This document shows, in pieces, positions 26,567-34,484 of a DNA stretch of 47,111 nucleotides. The position numbers and the translations under genes are program-made. Origin of the DNA: Lachnospiraceae bacterium (lineage in GTDB: Bacteria > Bacillota > Clostridia > Lachnospirales > Lachnospiraceae). The DNA lies in the NCBI GenBank assembly GCA_021200475.1, contig JAJQGP010000089.1:1-47111 (forward strand). Direction: 5' to 3'. Positions within the stretch are counted from its first letter, which is position 1. Every line of letters starts with the position of its first letter. Below the pieces are notes generated by a model, which was not told where the DNA came from, did no database searches, and saw only the letters and a program-made list of their open reading frames with translations.

Positions 26567-28306
26567 ATGAGAAAGTTAATAAGAAACAGAGCGCTTGCAT
26601 GGACGCTCACGGCACTGGTGACGGTGGCGGCAGTACCGGTCATGGCAAATGCAGAGGAGAACGTATTTGCAAATCCGGGCACTTATACAGCGACAGAAGC
26701 AGGTATCAATGGGGACGTTACCCTTACGGTTACGTTCAGTGAGAGTGAGATTACGGACATCCAGGTGGAGAGCCAGGAGACGGCGACCATCGGTGCGGCG
26801 GCGATGGAGACGCTGACGGAGACGGTGCTGGCGAATCAGTCTCTCGCAATCGACACTGTATCCGGTGCGACGATTTCCTCTACGGCTTACATTGCGGCTC
26901 TGACGGCCTGCGTAGAGCAGGCGGGCGGCGATATAGATGCGCTCAGCAGCAAAGAGATTGCGGTGTCGGATGAGGAGGCGTATCCGGTGACGGAGGCCGA
27001 TGTGATCGTGATCGGCGCGGGCGGCGCCGGCCTTTCGGCGGCAAAGACAGCGGATGAGAATGGCGCGTCTGTGATCCTGATTGAAAAATCTTCCAATGTC
27101 GGCGGCAACACGCTCTGCGCGACGATGGGCATTAACGCGGCGGAATCTCAGGTGCAGACGGATCTGGGCGTTACGGTGACTGTGGAAGAGCTGATTGAGG
27201 CACAGTTAAACAATGAAGATGCCGACGAGGCGCTGGTGACCGCTTTTGCCGAGAACAGCGGTGAGACGATTGACTGGCTGGCTTCCCTTGGCGTAGAGTT
27301 CAGCGCAGAGGGCGGAAACAGTGATTTTATGCTGATGGCGACCGCGGATGGCAAGACCAGCACGACGCTGATCAATGCACTGAATCATTCTCTGACTTCT
27401 ACGGACATCACGCTGTATCTGAATACGACAGCAACTACGCTGGTGACAGACGATAATGGCGCCGTGGTTGGTGTGGTCTGCGAGGATGCGGATGGCAATG
27501 AAGTGACCTTTACCGGAAAAGCGGTTGTACTGGCGACCGGCGGTTTCGGACAGAACAGCGAGCTGCTCGCAGAGGTACGTCCGGATCTGGCAAACGCAAT
27601 CACGGATGAGATCGCTCCGACAACAGGCGATGGTCTTCTGATGGCGCAGGAGCTTGGCGCAGATACCGTAAACCTGGAGGATATTCAGCTGTTCCCGCAT
27701 GTAATTGTCGGTTATGGCCTGCTTACGCCGATGAACCTGCCGGGCGGATTCAATCCGGACGCGATTTATGTGAACGAGAACGCAGAGCGTTTTGTTGCGG
27801 AAGGATTTGAGGTATCGGATGCCATTCTCGCGCAGCCGGATGGTATGGCATACTGCATCTTTACAGAGAACAACCTGAATGAGACCCTGGAAGGCCTGAT
27901 GGAGCTTGGCTATGTGGTATCCGGTGAGACGGTCGAAGAACTGGCGGAAAATCTGGGCCTGGACGCGGATGCGCTGCAGGCAACGATAGATCAGTGGAAT
28001 GCAGACTGCGAAGCAGGTGCGGACAGCCAGTTTGGCCGTGAAGAAAACCTGAACAAGCTGGAAGGAACGCTGTATGGTTATAACTTTGGAGTCGGCGCGC
28101 ATTACTTCATGGGCGGCATCCTGATTAATGAATATACACAGGTCGTTGATACCAATGGTGATGCAATTGTTGGCCTGTATGCTGCTGGCGAGGTGACCGG
28201 AGGGTTCCATGGAAATTATCGTGTGGACGGTTCCGGTACAGCGGACGCATTCGTGTTTGGACGGCTGGCCGGAAAATATTCGACAGCGTATGCACTCGGT
28301 GAGTGA
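26567..28306 (+). CDS. Secreted FMN-binding, FAD-dependent reductase (flavocytochrome-c type without haem)
   Basis: The 579-residue protein starts with a Sec signal peptide (RALAWTLTALVTVAAVPVMANA, about residues 8-30). Residues about 35-125 form an FMN-binding domain with the covalent flavinylation motif DTVSGATIS, Thr102 being the expected site. From about 145, ADVIVIGAGGAGLSAAKT starts a FAD_binding_2 / fumarate-reductase-like domain, ending GNYRVDGSGTADAFVFGRLAG, which supplies a conserved Arg. The architecture is that of extracytosolic flavinylated acceptor reductases of the fumarate, urocanate and related families. The acceptor cannot be read from sequence. Flavinylation needs an ApbE transferase, not present in this window. 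ATG 26567 follows AGGAAGGAGA. Confidence 0.88.
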   Translation: MRKLIRNRALAWTLTALVTVAAVPVMANAEENVFANPGTYTATEAGINGDVTLTVTFSESEITDIQVESQETATIGAAAMETLTETVLANQSLAIDTVSGATISSTAYIAALTACVEQAGGDIDALSSKEIAVSDEEAYPVTEADVIVIGAGGAGLSAAKTADENGASVILIEKSSNVGGNTLCATMGINAAESQVQTDLGVTVTVEELIEAQLNNEDADEALVTAFAENSGETIDWLASLGVEFSAEGGNSDFMLMATADGKTSTTLINALNHSLTSTDITLYLNTTATTLVTDDNGAVVGVVCEDADGNEVTFTGKAVVLATGGFGQNSELLAEVRPDLANAITDEIAPTTGDGLLMAQELGADTVNLEDIQLFPHVIVGYGLLTPMNLPGGFNPDAIYVNENAERFVAEGFEVSDAILAQPDGMAYCIFTENNLNETLEGLMELGYVVSGETVEELAENLGLDADALQATIDQWNADCEAGADSQFGREENLNKLEGTLYGYNFGVGAHYFMGGILINEYTQVVDTNGDAIVGLYAAGEVTGGFHGNYRVDGSGTADAFVFGRLAGKYSTAYALGE

Positions 28307-28367
28307 TATGGATCCGTTTCAGGATTTTTGAATCAAAACAGAAGCTTTTCCTGTGAAAGACAGAAAG

Positions 28368-28397
28368 GAAGGACTGTGAAAACAGCCCTTCTTTTTT
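28368..28397 (+). terminator. Rho-independent terminator after the flavin reductase gene
   Basis: GAAGGACTGT pairs with ACAGCCCTTC (one mismatch) around a GAAA loop and is followed by TTTTTT. It separates the reductase from the convergent LysR gene. A second hairpin, GCGCAGG..CCTGCGC with inner GCAAG/CTTGC, lies at about 28401-28435. Confidence 0.9.
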
Positions 28398-28446
28398 ATG
28401 CGCAGGGCTGGGCAAGGAATCTTGCGGCCTGCGCCGCACCCGCATC

Positions 28447-29310
28447 CTATCCGATCGCCCGGTATTTCGCGACTGCCAGGTCGATGTATTTCCGCACGAT
28501 TCCGGTTGGATTCGGTCGATAGATGATGCCGTATTCTTCGCTCCAGTCCTGCATGAGTGGAAGTGTCAGCAAATCGGGAATGGTACGGACGAAATGATTC
28601 GCGGTGAGCAGGACGGTGTCGGTCTCGGCACAGTAGAAAGCAGCCTGCACCTGTGCGTCCACGTCTCGATGCACATCCAGAAAATGAAATTGTTCCAGTT
28701 CGTTTAAATATTCTTCTTTCATCATTGGCTCATAGACGATGATCGGATAGGGCGCGAGGTCTTCTATAGAGATCACGGCTTGCTTACTCAAAGGATGTTT
28801 CGGTGTCATGGCTGCCAGATAAGGCATATCCGCCAGCTTGGTGTACGCAAGAGGAGAATGTGCGGTCAGCTCGGAGTAAAAAGTCTCTCCTACATCCGCA
28901 ATGTCATGCTCCACCCGGTATTCTCCGCTGTGGTTGGGGTGCACGACGCGATGGATGCGGATGTCCGGATATTTTACCGCGAAGGCTTCTGTAACGTCAT
29001 TCAGGAGAACCTGATGTTCTACGTAGCTGATGCGGATGGAATCCTGTGTCGGAGAAGAATCACGGCAGCGCGCAAATACATCATTTTCCAGCTTCAGAAT
29101 GTCTCTGGCTCCCTCATAAAAGCTCTTTCCTGCATCTGTCAGGGTGATGCCGGTTGTATTGCGAAGAAGCAGCTTTTCCCCCACTTCATCCTCCAGCTGA
29201 TTCATCTGACGCAGCATGGCCTGCTTTGACATGAATTCGGTCTTCTCTGCTTTTGAAAAGCTCCCCAGGTTAGCGATAGTCACGAATAATTGAAGCTGTC
29301 TGGTGTTCAT
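28447..29310 (-). CDS. LysR-family transcriptional regulator
   Basis: The protein has 287 residues from the ATG at 29310 (minus strand), which follows GGAGG nine bases upstream. The longer open frame from 29463 runs through the shared promoter region and is rejected. The N-terminal winged helix (MNTRQLQLFVTIANLGSFSKAEKTEFMSKQAMLRQMNQLE) is of the LysR type. The Ser usual in 'SQPAVS' is replaced by SKQAMLRQ. A LysR substrate domain follows (about 90-287). It is transcribed away from the FMN-dependent dehydrogenase, the classic layout for a LysR protein controlling its neighbour. The inducer is unknown. Confidence 0.9.
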   Translation of the reverse strand: MNTRQLQLFVTIANLGSFSKAEKTEFMSKQAMLRQMNQLEDEVGEKLLLRNTTGITLTDAGKSFYEGARDILKLENDVFARCRDSSPTQDSIRISYVEHQVLLNDVTEAFAVKYPDIRIHRVVHPNHSGEYRVEHDIADVGETFYSELTAHSPLAYTKLADMPYLAAMTPKHPLSKQAVISIEDLAPYPIIVYEPMMKEEYLNELEQFHFLDVHRDVDAQVQAAFYCAETDTVLLTANHFVRTIPDLLTLPLMQDWSEEYGIIYRPNPTGIVRKYIDLAVAKYRAIG

Positions 29311-29468
29311 AGATAGATTCCTCCGCATGCTGTATCGAATTGCATTCGTTTGTGCGATCTGTGTCCGGTACGTTTTCTTTACCGCTATAGTAACACCTTT
29401 TTCATTCCTTTTCAAAGGGGGATTCCTTATAATTGTAAACAGATAATCTGATTCGAGCGACAAAAGGG

Positions 29469-29496
29469 TATGATATTACCTGTCCCTTGTATCATA
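29469..29496. promoter_or_regulatory. Candidate LysR operator
   Basis: TATGATA (29469-29475) and TATCATA (29490-29496) form a perfect 7-bp inverted repeat with a 14-base spacer, giving a T-rich/A-rich dyad of the size LysR proteins bind. It lies in the 212-base region between the divergent genes, close to the start of the FMN-dehydrogenase gene and overlapping a possible -10 box. Confidence 0.45.
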
Positions 29497-29522
29497 ATTT
29501 GAAAAAATGAGGAGGAAATTAT

Positions 29523-30527
29523 ATGCAGGAACCAAAACCAGCGGATTACAGTGAGGATCGGTATTTTGGCGGCCCAGACAGCCCCAGACGGGCAGACGGT
29601 CTGCAATTTGGCTACACACCGTATTCCCTGAAATCCGAGAACGATGACTCAAATAAAATCACCAGAGCGTGCTACGACAGCTATATGATTGAATACCGCT
29701 ATCTGGATTCCCAGGTGGCGGATACGCATGCCAGTCTGTGGGGAAAGACGTTTGATACGCCCATCATGGTAGGCGGACTGTCTGCAATTGCACCTTTATT
29801 GCACAAAAACGGCATGACGGAGATTGCGAAAGGTGCTCTTGCCATGAATACGCCCACATTGTTTGGCTATATTTCCAATCAGGAGGTGGATGAGCTGGTG
29901 GCGACCGGGGCGCAGTGCATCCGTATTGTAAAAATGCAGCGCGACAATGAGACGGTTCTTTCAGAAATTCGTCATGACGAGGAATGTGGATGCTTTGCAG
30001 TAGCGATGGACATTGATCACGGCATCGCGCCGGATGGTACACTCTATCATCCGACACCGGATTATGGACAGCTCTGTCCGAAGACGACCGAAGAGATTGC
30101 GATGTATGTGAAATCCACGAAACTGCCTTTTATCGCGAAGGGTGTTCTGTCGGTACAGGACGCAGTGAAATGTGCGGACGCAGGCGTAGCGGCAATTCTG
30201 TTGTCTCATCATAAAGGGGAAATCCCGGATGCGGTGCCGCCGCTGTATGTCCTTCCGGAGATCAAAAGAGCGGTGGGAGACCGGGTGAAAATTTTTGTGG
30301 ACTGTGGGATTACGAGCGGTATTGATGCTTACAAGGCACTGGCGCTCGGTGCGGACCGGGTGTGCGTGGCGAGAAATCTGGTGAAACCTTATATGAAAGA
30401 GGGCGCAGTGGGAGTAGAGCGACGGCTTCGGGAACTGACGGCGGAGCTGTCCTGTGTGATGGCACGGACCTGCACACCGGATACGGAGCATTTTGATCCG
30501 ACGACCCTGAGAAAGAAAGACTGGTAA
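29523..30527 (+). CDS. FMN-dependent alpha-hydroxy-acid dehydrogenase family protein
   Basis: The 334-residue protein has the TIM-barrel pattern of the FMN_dh family (lactate, glycolate and mandelate oxidases). KGVLSVQDAVKCADAGVAAI carries the FMN lysine (Lys206), then LLSHHKGEIPD with the two His at 229-230, and VDCGITSGIDAYKALALGADRV is the phosphate-binding block. In typical enzymes the active-site stretch is SNHGGRQLD. Here the Asn, the second Gly and the substrate-binding Arg are changed, so the usual 2-hydroxy-acid substrate is doubtful. The start follows GAGGAGGAAATT. It is divergent from a LysR gene, its likely regulator. Confidence 0.85.
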   Translation: MQEPKPADYSEDRYFGGPDSPRRADGLQFGYTPYSLKSENDDSNKITRACYDSYMIEYRYLDSQVADTHASLWGKTFDTPIMVGGLSAIAPLLHKNGMTEIAKGALAMNTPTLFGYISNQEVDELVATGAQCIRIVKMQRDNETVLSEIRHDEECGCFAVAMDIDHGIAPDGTLYHPTPDYGQLCPKTTEEIAMYVKSTKLPFIAKGVLSVQDAVKCADAGVAAILLSHHKGEIPDAVPPLYVLPEIKRAVGDRVKIFVDCGITSGIDAYKALALGADRVCVARNLVKPYMKEGAVGVERRLRELTAELSCVMARTCTPDTEHFDPTTLRKKDW

Positions 30528-30550
30528 TGAGGGTACGGGATTCTATTTTA

Positions 30551-30650
30551 TGATGCACAGGGGCGCGAAAGAAATTCTGGCAGCTTTGCTGCCCGCGCCC
30601 CGCGCAGGCGGATAGGGGGGAAGAGTACTACCCTATCCGATTGATAGCAG
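30551..30650 (+). repeat. Two-hairpin dispersed structured element, copy C
   Basis: GGGGCGCG (30560-30567) pairs with CGCGCCCC (30594-30601), enclosing GGCAGC/GCTGCC (30579-30584 with 30588-30593). The second hairpin pairs GGATAGGG (30610-30617) with CCCTATCC (30631-30638). This is the strongest of the three copies. It precedes the Gfo/Idh gene by about 50 bases. Confidence 0.7.
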
Positions 30651-30697
30651 AGCACGATGCCGGAAGAGGTGATAATGTGTCTGCGGAAAGGAAGAAT

Positions 30698-31705
30698 ATG
30701 AATATAGGTATTTGCGGTGCTGGCACAATTGCCAGCTGGATTTCGGATATTTTGGGACAGCTGAATAGTGAACGAATCGTAAAATATGGCGTGGCAGGCC
30801 AGTCTGCCGACTCCTGCCGTCCTTTCGCGGAAAAATATGGCTGGCAGAAGGTGTATGACAGCTATGAGGAATTGATGAGCGATGACGCGGTAGATGTCGT
30901 GTACATTGCGGTTCCGAATCATGTACATATGGATTTGTGTCTGAAAGCGCTGGAACACGGAAAAAATGTGGTCGTAGAGAAGCCATTTGCTGTGAACTAC
31001 ACACAGGCGAAAACGATGATTGATAAGGCGAAGGAAAAGGGTGTTTTCTTATCAGAAGCCCTCTGGCCGGCCTTTCTGCCGTCCCGGCACATCATTGACC
31101 ACATCATCAAAGATGGAAAGATTGGCCGTCTGACGGGTGCAAAAATTATCAGCAAAGGCAACGTCATGTTCCTGGAGCGTGTAAAGAAGCTGGAAACCGG
31201 CGGCGGTTCGCTTCTGGATATGGGACCTTATATTTTAAGCCGGATGACCTGCCATTTTGGAACGGATTACGAGTCAGCTGAGGGACATTTTGAGATGCTG
31301 GAGAGTGGTGTGGATGCCAGAGATTACTATACGGTGACTTATCCGGGCGGGGTAAAGATTGAATGTGTTTCCACGATCAATACACCGGAAGACGAAAGGG
31401 AAGAGTTCTGTGAGATCTTTGGTACAGAGGGCAGTATCTACCTGGATTCCGTATCCAATCCAAATGAGCTGGAGATTCGCAATCTGGATGGCTCCCTCCG
31501 TGAAAAACCGGAGCTTCCGCCGCTGATTGTGAATTCTGAAATTCCTTTTGTGAAAGGATACGAGCATGAATGGATCAAGATTGAGCAGGCGATCCGGGAA
31601 GGCAAAACACAGACAGAGGATGCTCCATGGGAGCAGACGCTGGCTATCTCGAAAATAATGACAGAGCTGCGCGCACAGGCGGGAGTTGTGTTCCCGTTTG
31701 AATGA
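30698..31705 (+). CDS. Gfo/Idh/MocA family oxidoreductase
   Basis: The protein has 335 residues from ATG 30698, after GGAAAGGA. The longer open frame to 30641 enters the structured element and is rejected. The N-terminal Rossmann fold MNIGICGAGTIASWISDIL binds NAD(P). EKPFAVN (Glu94-Lys95-Pro96) is the family catalytic-site motif. The C-terminal alpha/beta domain shows GGGSLLDMGPYILSRM. Such enzymes oxidise or reduce sugars, inositols and related compounds, but the substrate is not evident. With the GPH symporter 83 bases downstream it may form a sugar-uptake and conversion pair. Confidence 0.92.
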   Translation: MNIGICGAGTIASWISDILGQLNSERIVKYGVAGQSADSCRPFAEKYGWQKVYDSYEELMSDDAVDVVYIAVPNHVHMDLCLKALEHGKNVVVEKPFAVNYTQAKTMIDKAKEKGVFLSEALWPAFLPSRHIIDHIIKDGKIGRLTGAKIISKGNVMFLERVKKLETGGGSLLDMGPYILSRMTCHFGTDYESAEGHFEMLESGVDARDYYTVTYPGGVKIECVSTINTPEDEREEFCEIFGTEGSIYLDSVSNPNELEIRNLDGSLREKPELPPLIVNSEIPFVKGYEHEWIKIEQAIREGKTQTEDAPWEQTLAISKIMTELRAQAGVVFPFE

Positions 31706-31713
31706 AGATAGCG

Positions 31714-31764
31714 TATAACGATTCAGAACAGCACCTCGTAACTGTGAAGGTGCTGAATCGTTAC
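31714..31764. repeat. Palindromic intergenic repeat, copy 3
   Basis: TAACGATTCAG...AGCACCT and AGGTGCTGAATCGTTAC form an inverted repeat with a 5-base asymmetry in the left arm, where AACAG is extra. It shares GATTCAGAACAGC with the other copies. It lies in the 83-base spacer between the oxidoreductase and symporter genes and includes the upstream extension of the latter's frame. Confidence 0.75.
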
Positions 31765-31788
31765 GATAGCAATAAGAAAGGAAATCAA

Positions 31789-33132
31789 ATGAAAGCGAAC
31801 GAAAATACAAAAGTACCCATTTCGCAGAAGCTGGCTTATGGCTGCGGTATGAGCGGCGGTAATATTATGAGTGTTTTGATGTCAAACTTTATCACGGCCT
31901 ATTATACAGACACGGCTTTGATTGCGCCGATGGCCATCGCGACCATGATGGTAGTGGCCCGTGTTTTTGACGGCGTCAGTGATTTTGCCATGGGCAGTGT
32001 CGTAGACCGCACCAACACGAAGCTGGGAAAGGCGCGTCCGTGGATTTTTGTGGCTGCTCCTCTGATGCTGGCTGGCATCATTCTTATCCTCAATGTTCCG
32101 GCAAGCTGGGCGGAGCAGATGAAGCTTGTTTACGCGTATATTACTTATATTTTCCTGAATGCGATTGTATATACGATTTATGGTATTTCACACACGGCTC
32201 TTCTGCCGCGTATGACGCGGGATTCCGAGGATCGCACCCTGACCTCCACGGTGGCGATCATTATGCAGAACCTGGCGCAGATCGCAGCCGCAAGCGGCAT
32301 CACGGTGCTTTACCTGAACATAGGCTGGCGGTACACCAGTGTGATCGTGGGTCTCGTCGCGGGTGTGCTGATTCTGATTGAGGCTCTCGTCTGCCGGGAA
32401 AAGGTAGACATGGAAGAAGACGGCCATACGGAGAAATCCGGTCAGAAGAAGCAGGCGCCGCCGCTTATGGAGCAGTTCGGTGCAGTATTGAAATGCAAAT
32501 ATTTCTGGTGCTGCCTGATTTTCGGTATCTGCACTCTGGTTTATAACGCTAATGCGGCGTCCTGTACGATTTATTATTGTACGTGGGTGCTGGGGGATTC
32601 CATGTATACCGCTACTTTGCTGGGACTGGGAGTTACTCCGAGCATTATCATGCTGGCTGTCACACCCTATCTGACGAAACGCTTCTCCAAGCGTTCCTTC
32701 ATGTCCGTATGCTCCCTGGGACTGATTTTGAGTTTCCTGTTGGTTCTCATTGATCCGACCAGCAAGACGCTGCTTCTTGGCTGCGCTTTCCTGCGGAGCT
32801 TTGCGGGAGGTCCGATGTTTGCCGGTATTTACGCATTTATTGCAGATTCGGCGAATTATGTGGAGTGGAAATCTGGTATTCACGCGGAAGGCCTGATGTC
32901 TGCTTCCCAGTCTATGGGACAGAAGATCGGTATGGGCATTGGCGGGGCCAGTGTGATGTGGGTGCTTGCTGCTGCCGGGTATGATTCCACACTGGAAACC
33001 CAGTCTGCAGCAGTAATTTCCGCCATGAAATTCAGCTACATCTGGGTAGATGCCATTACCTGTGTCATTCTGCTTCTTTGCATTTTACTTCTGGATGTAG
33101 AAAAATATCTTCCGGAAATGCAAAAACAGTGA
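31789..33132 (+). CDS. GPH-type sugar:cation symporter (MFS)
   Basis: The 447-residue protein has about twelve transmembrane segments and the family motif RVFDGVSDFAMGSVVDRTNTKLGKARPW, the form of the glycoside-pentoside-hexuronide (melibiose-like) symporters. The start is ATG 31789, after AAGAAAGGAAATCA. The ORF extends upstream to 31702, but that part translates the palindromic repeat. A cytoplasmic loop near residues 205-225 (MEEDGHTEKSGQKKQ) separates the two halves. Substrate is not determined. It lies between the oxidoreductase and the second LysR gene. Confidence 0.9.
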   Translation: MKANENTKVPISQKLAYGCGMSGGNIMSVLMSNFITAYYTDTALIAPMAIATMMVVARVFDGVSDFAMGSVVDRTNTKLGKARPWIFVAAPLMLAGIILILNVPASWAEQMKLVYAYITYIFLNAIVYTIYGISHTALLPRMTRDSEDRTLTSTVAIIMQNLAQIAAASGITVLYLNIGWRYTSVIVGLVAGVLILIEALVCREKVDMEEDGHTEKSGQKKQAPPLMEQFGAVLKCKYFWCCLIFGICTLVYNANAASCTIYYCTWVLGDSMYTATLLGLGVTPSIIMLAVTPYLTKRFSKRSFMSVCSLGLILSFLLVLIDPTSKTLLLGCAFLRSFAGGPMFAGIYAFIADSANYVEWKSGIHAEGLMSASQSMGQKIGMGIGGASVMWVLAAAGYDSTLETQSAAVISAMKFSYIWVDAITCVILLLCILLLDVEKYLPEMQKQ

Positions 33133-33228
33133 GAAGTGCCAGAACGGCAAAAAGTGCTAAAAACAGATAAGAAAAACAGCCTGAAGCTGACAAAAAAACG
33201 GATTCCAGGGAACAGACTCTTGCTTTTT

Positions 33229-33257
33229 TGACTAAAATCGAGTAGACTGGACATAAG
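33229..33257 (+). promoter_or_regulatory. Possible promoter of the second LysR gene
   Basis: TTGACT (33229-33234) is followed after 17 bases by ACATAA (33252-33257). The -35 box is good, the -10 box is weak. It lies about 95 bases before the LysR start. Confidence 0.35.
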
Positions 33258-33352
33258 TTTTGCGGCGATACCAGACAGTGTGACGCAAAAGAACGTACAC
33301 AGTGGTATTGCCGCATATTCAAATGTAAAAATACAGGGAGGTATCAAGAAAT

Positions 33353-34249
33353 ATGGAGACGAAAAACATCCAGGAATTCCTCGCTCTGGCAAAGCTGGGA
33401 AGCTCTTATGCCGCGGCAGAGAAGCTGTTTATTTCGCAGTCCTCTCTTGTTCGCCATATCCAGTCGATCGAAGAAGAGTTTGGTGTGCCGTTATTTGACC
33501 GTACCAGGAGAGGGTTTTCTCTGAATGAAAATGGCAAGCTTTTCCTTCCATATGCAGAAAAGATCGCCATGCTGCAGTCGCAGTGCTACCAGTCTCTGCA
33601 CCCGGAAGAAAAGGATCCGGACGTGATCCGGATTGCGTCGGAAGGGAAGATCATCGACCTGATGATTGATTTTAAGAAAGAGTATCCGACCTACAATATT
33701 GATTATCAGAAATGCTCCAATATCGAAGTAGAACTGCGCTCCGGGCAGGTGGAGGTGGCATTCCTCTCTACCATGACATCCTCCCATGAAGATTTGAATT
33801 CGATTCCATTTTATAAAGAAGAAGTGCTGGCTGTCCTCTATGAGGGTCATCCGCTTGCCGACAGGGAGTCCGTTCGCCTGGAGGATCTGCGCGGGGAGCA
33901 GTTTGTGGCTCTCTGCGATGATGTGGTTTTTGACGATACCTTTCTGGAACGTTACCGGCGGGTAGGCTTTGTGCGCGAAGTCTCTGCATCTGTTCCGGTG
34001 GGAACGGATCTGATGCGTCTGGTAAAGGAAAAAATCGGCATCGCGCTGATGCATGGAAATGCGGACACGACGCCGGAATATCCGGGAGTGAAGGTTATTC
34101 CGCTGGAGCCGCGGATGCAGTATGAGGTCTGTATGTGTTACCGCAATGACGTTCCGCTCACGCAAGCCGCCGAAGCGTTTGTCAATTTCGCAAAGCGGTG
34201 GCATGTGCGCCACGGGGACTTTAACCTTTCTTTTGACGCGATGATCTGA
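33353..34249 (+). CDS. LysR-family transcriptional regulator
   Basis: The 298-residue protein has an N-terminal winged helix (NIQEFLALAKLGSSYAAAEKLFISQSSLVRHIQSIEEEFG, in which the recognition helix is SQSSLVRHI) and a LysR substrate-binding domain from about residue 90. GGGAGG precedes the ATG. It lies downstream of, and on the same strand as, the symporter, so it may control the oxidoreductase-symporter pair, or act elsewhere. It is followed by a strong terminator. Confidence 0.92.
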   Translation: METKNIQEFLALAKLGSSYAAAEKLFISQSSLVRHIQSIEEEFGVPLFDRTRRGFSLNENGKLFLPYAEKIAMLQSQCYQSLHPEEKDPDVIRIASEGKIIDLMIDFKKEYPTYNIDYQKCSNIEVELRSGQVEVAFLSTMTSSHEDLNSIPFYKEEVLAVLYEGHPLADRESVRLEDLRGEQFVALCDDVVFDDTFLERYRRVGFVREVSASVPVGTDLMRLVKEKIGIALMHGNADTTPEYPGVKVIPLEPRMQYEVCMCYRNDVPLTQAAEAFVNFAKRWHVRHGDFNLSFDAMI

Positions 34250-34264
34250 TTTTTGTACGAAAGT

Positions 34265-34295
34265 ACCCCGCTGTAAAAAGCGGGGTTTTATTTTT
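34265..34295 (+). terminator. Rho-independent terminator after the LysR gene
   Basis: ACCCCGC (34265-34271) pairs with GCGGGGT (34280-34286) and is followed by TTTTATTTTT. The tail runs directly into the first, degenerate unit of the 32-bp repeat array. Confidence 0.95.
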
Positions 34296-34411
34296 CCTGA
34301 AAAATGTAGAATAATCATTCAATTTCCACATGAAAAATTCGAACCAATCTCGTATTTCCACATGAAAAATGTGAAATAATCTTGTATTTCCACATGAAAA
34401 ATGTTATTCTT
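34291..34411 (+). repeat. 32-bp tandem repeat array upstream of the first DUF4143 ATPase
   Basis: Units start at 34323, 34355 and 34387, exactly 32 bases apart, each opening TTTCCACATGAAAAAT. The last is cut to about 25 bases. A degenerate unit precedes them at 34291-34322. Within a unit TTTCCACAT and ATGTGAAA form an imperfect dyad around GAAAA. After the last unit comes ATTCTTAACC then GGGTTAA, so an inverted repeat TTAACC/GGTTAA closes the array. The array is contiguous, with no spacers. A second array with the same period and core lies before the other DUF4143 gene at 45441. Confidence 0.9.
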
Positions 34412-34484
34412 AACCTCAATACGGGTTAATAATAAAGACACTGAACTATTTTAAAACAGGATTTTGCATTATGGAGGGACATTT

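Noticed and set aside
28399-28437. A fourth copy of the two-hairpin element
   Set aside because: The hairpin GCGCAGG/CCTGCGC with inner GCAAG/CTTGC resembles the first hairpin, but the second hairpin and the flanks are missing.
34291-34411. CRISPR array
   Set aside because: The units follow each other directly with a 32-base period and no variable spacers, and no cas genes are present.
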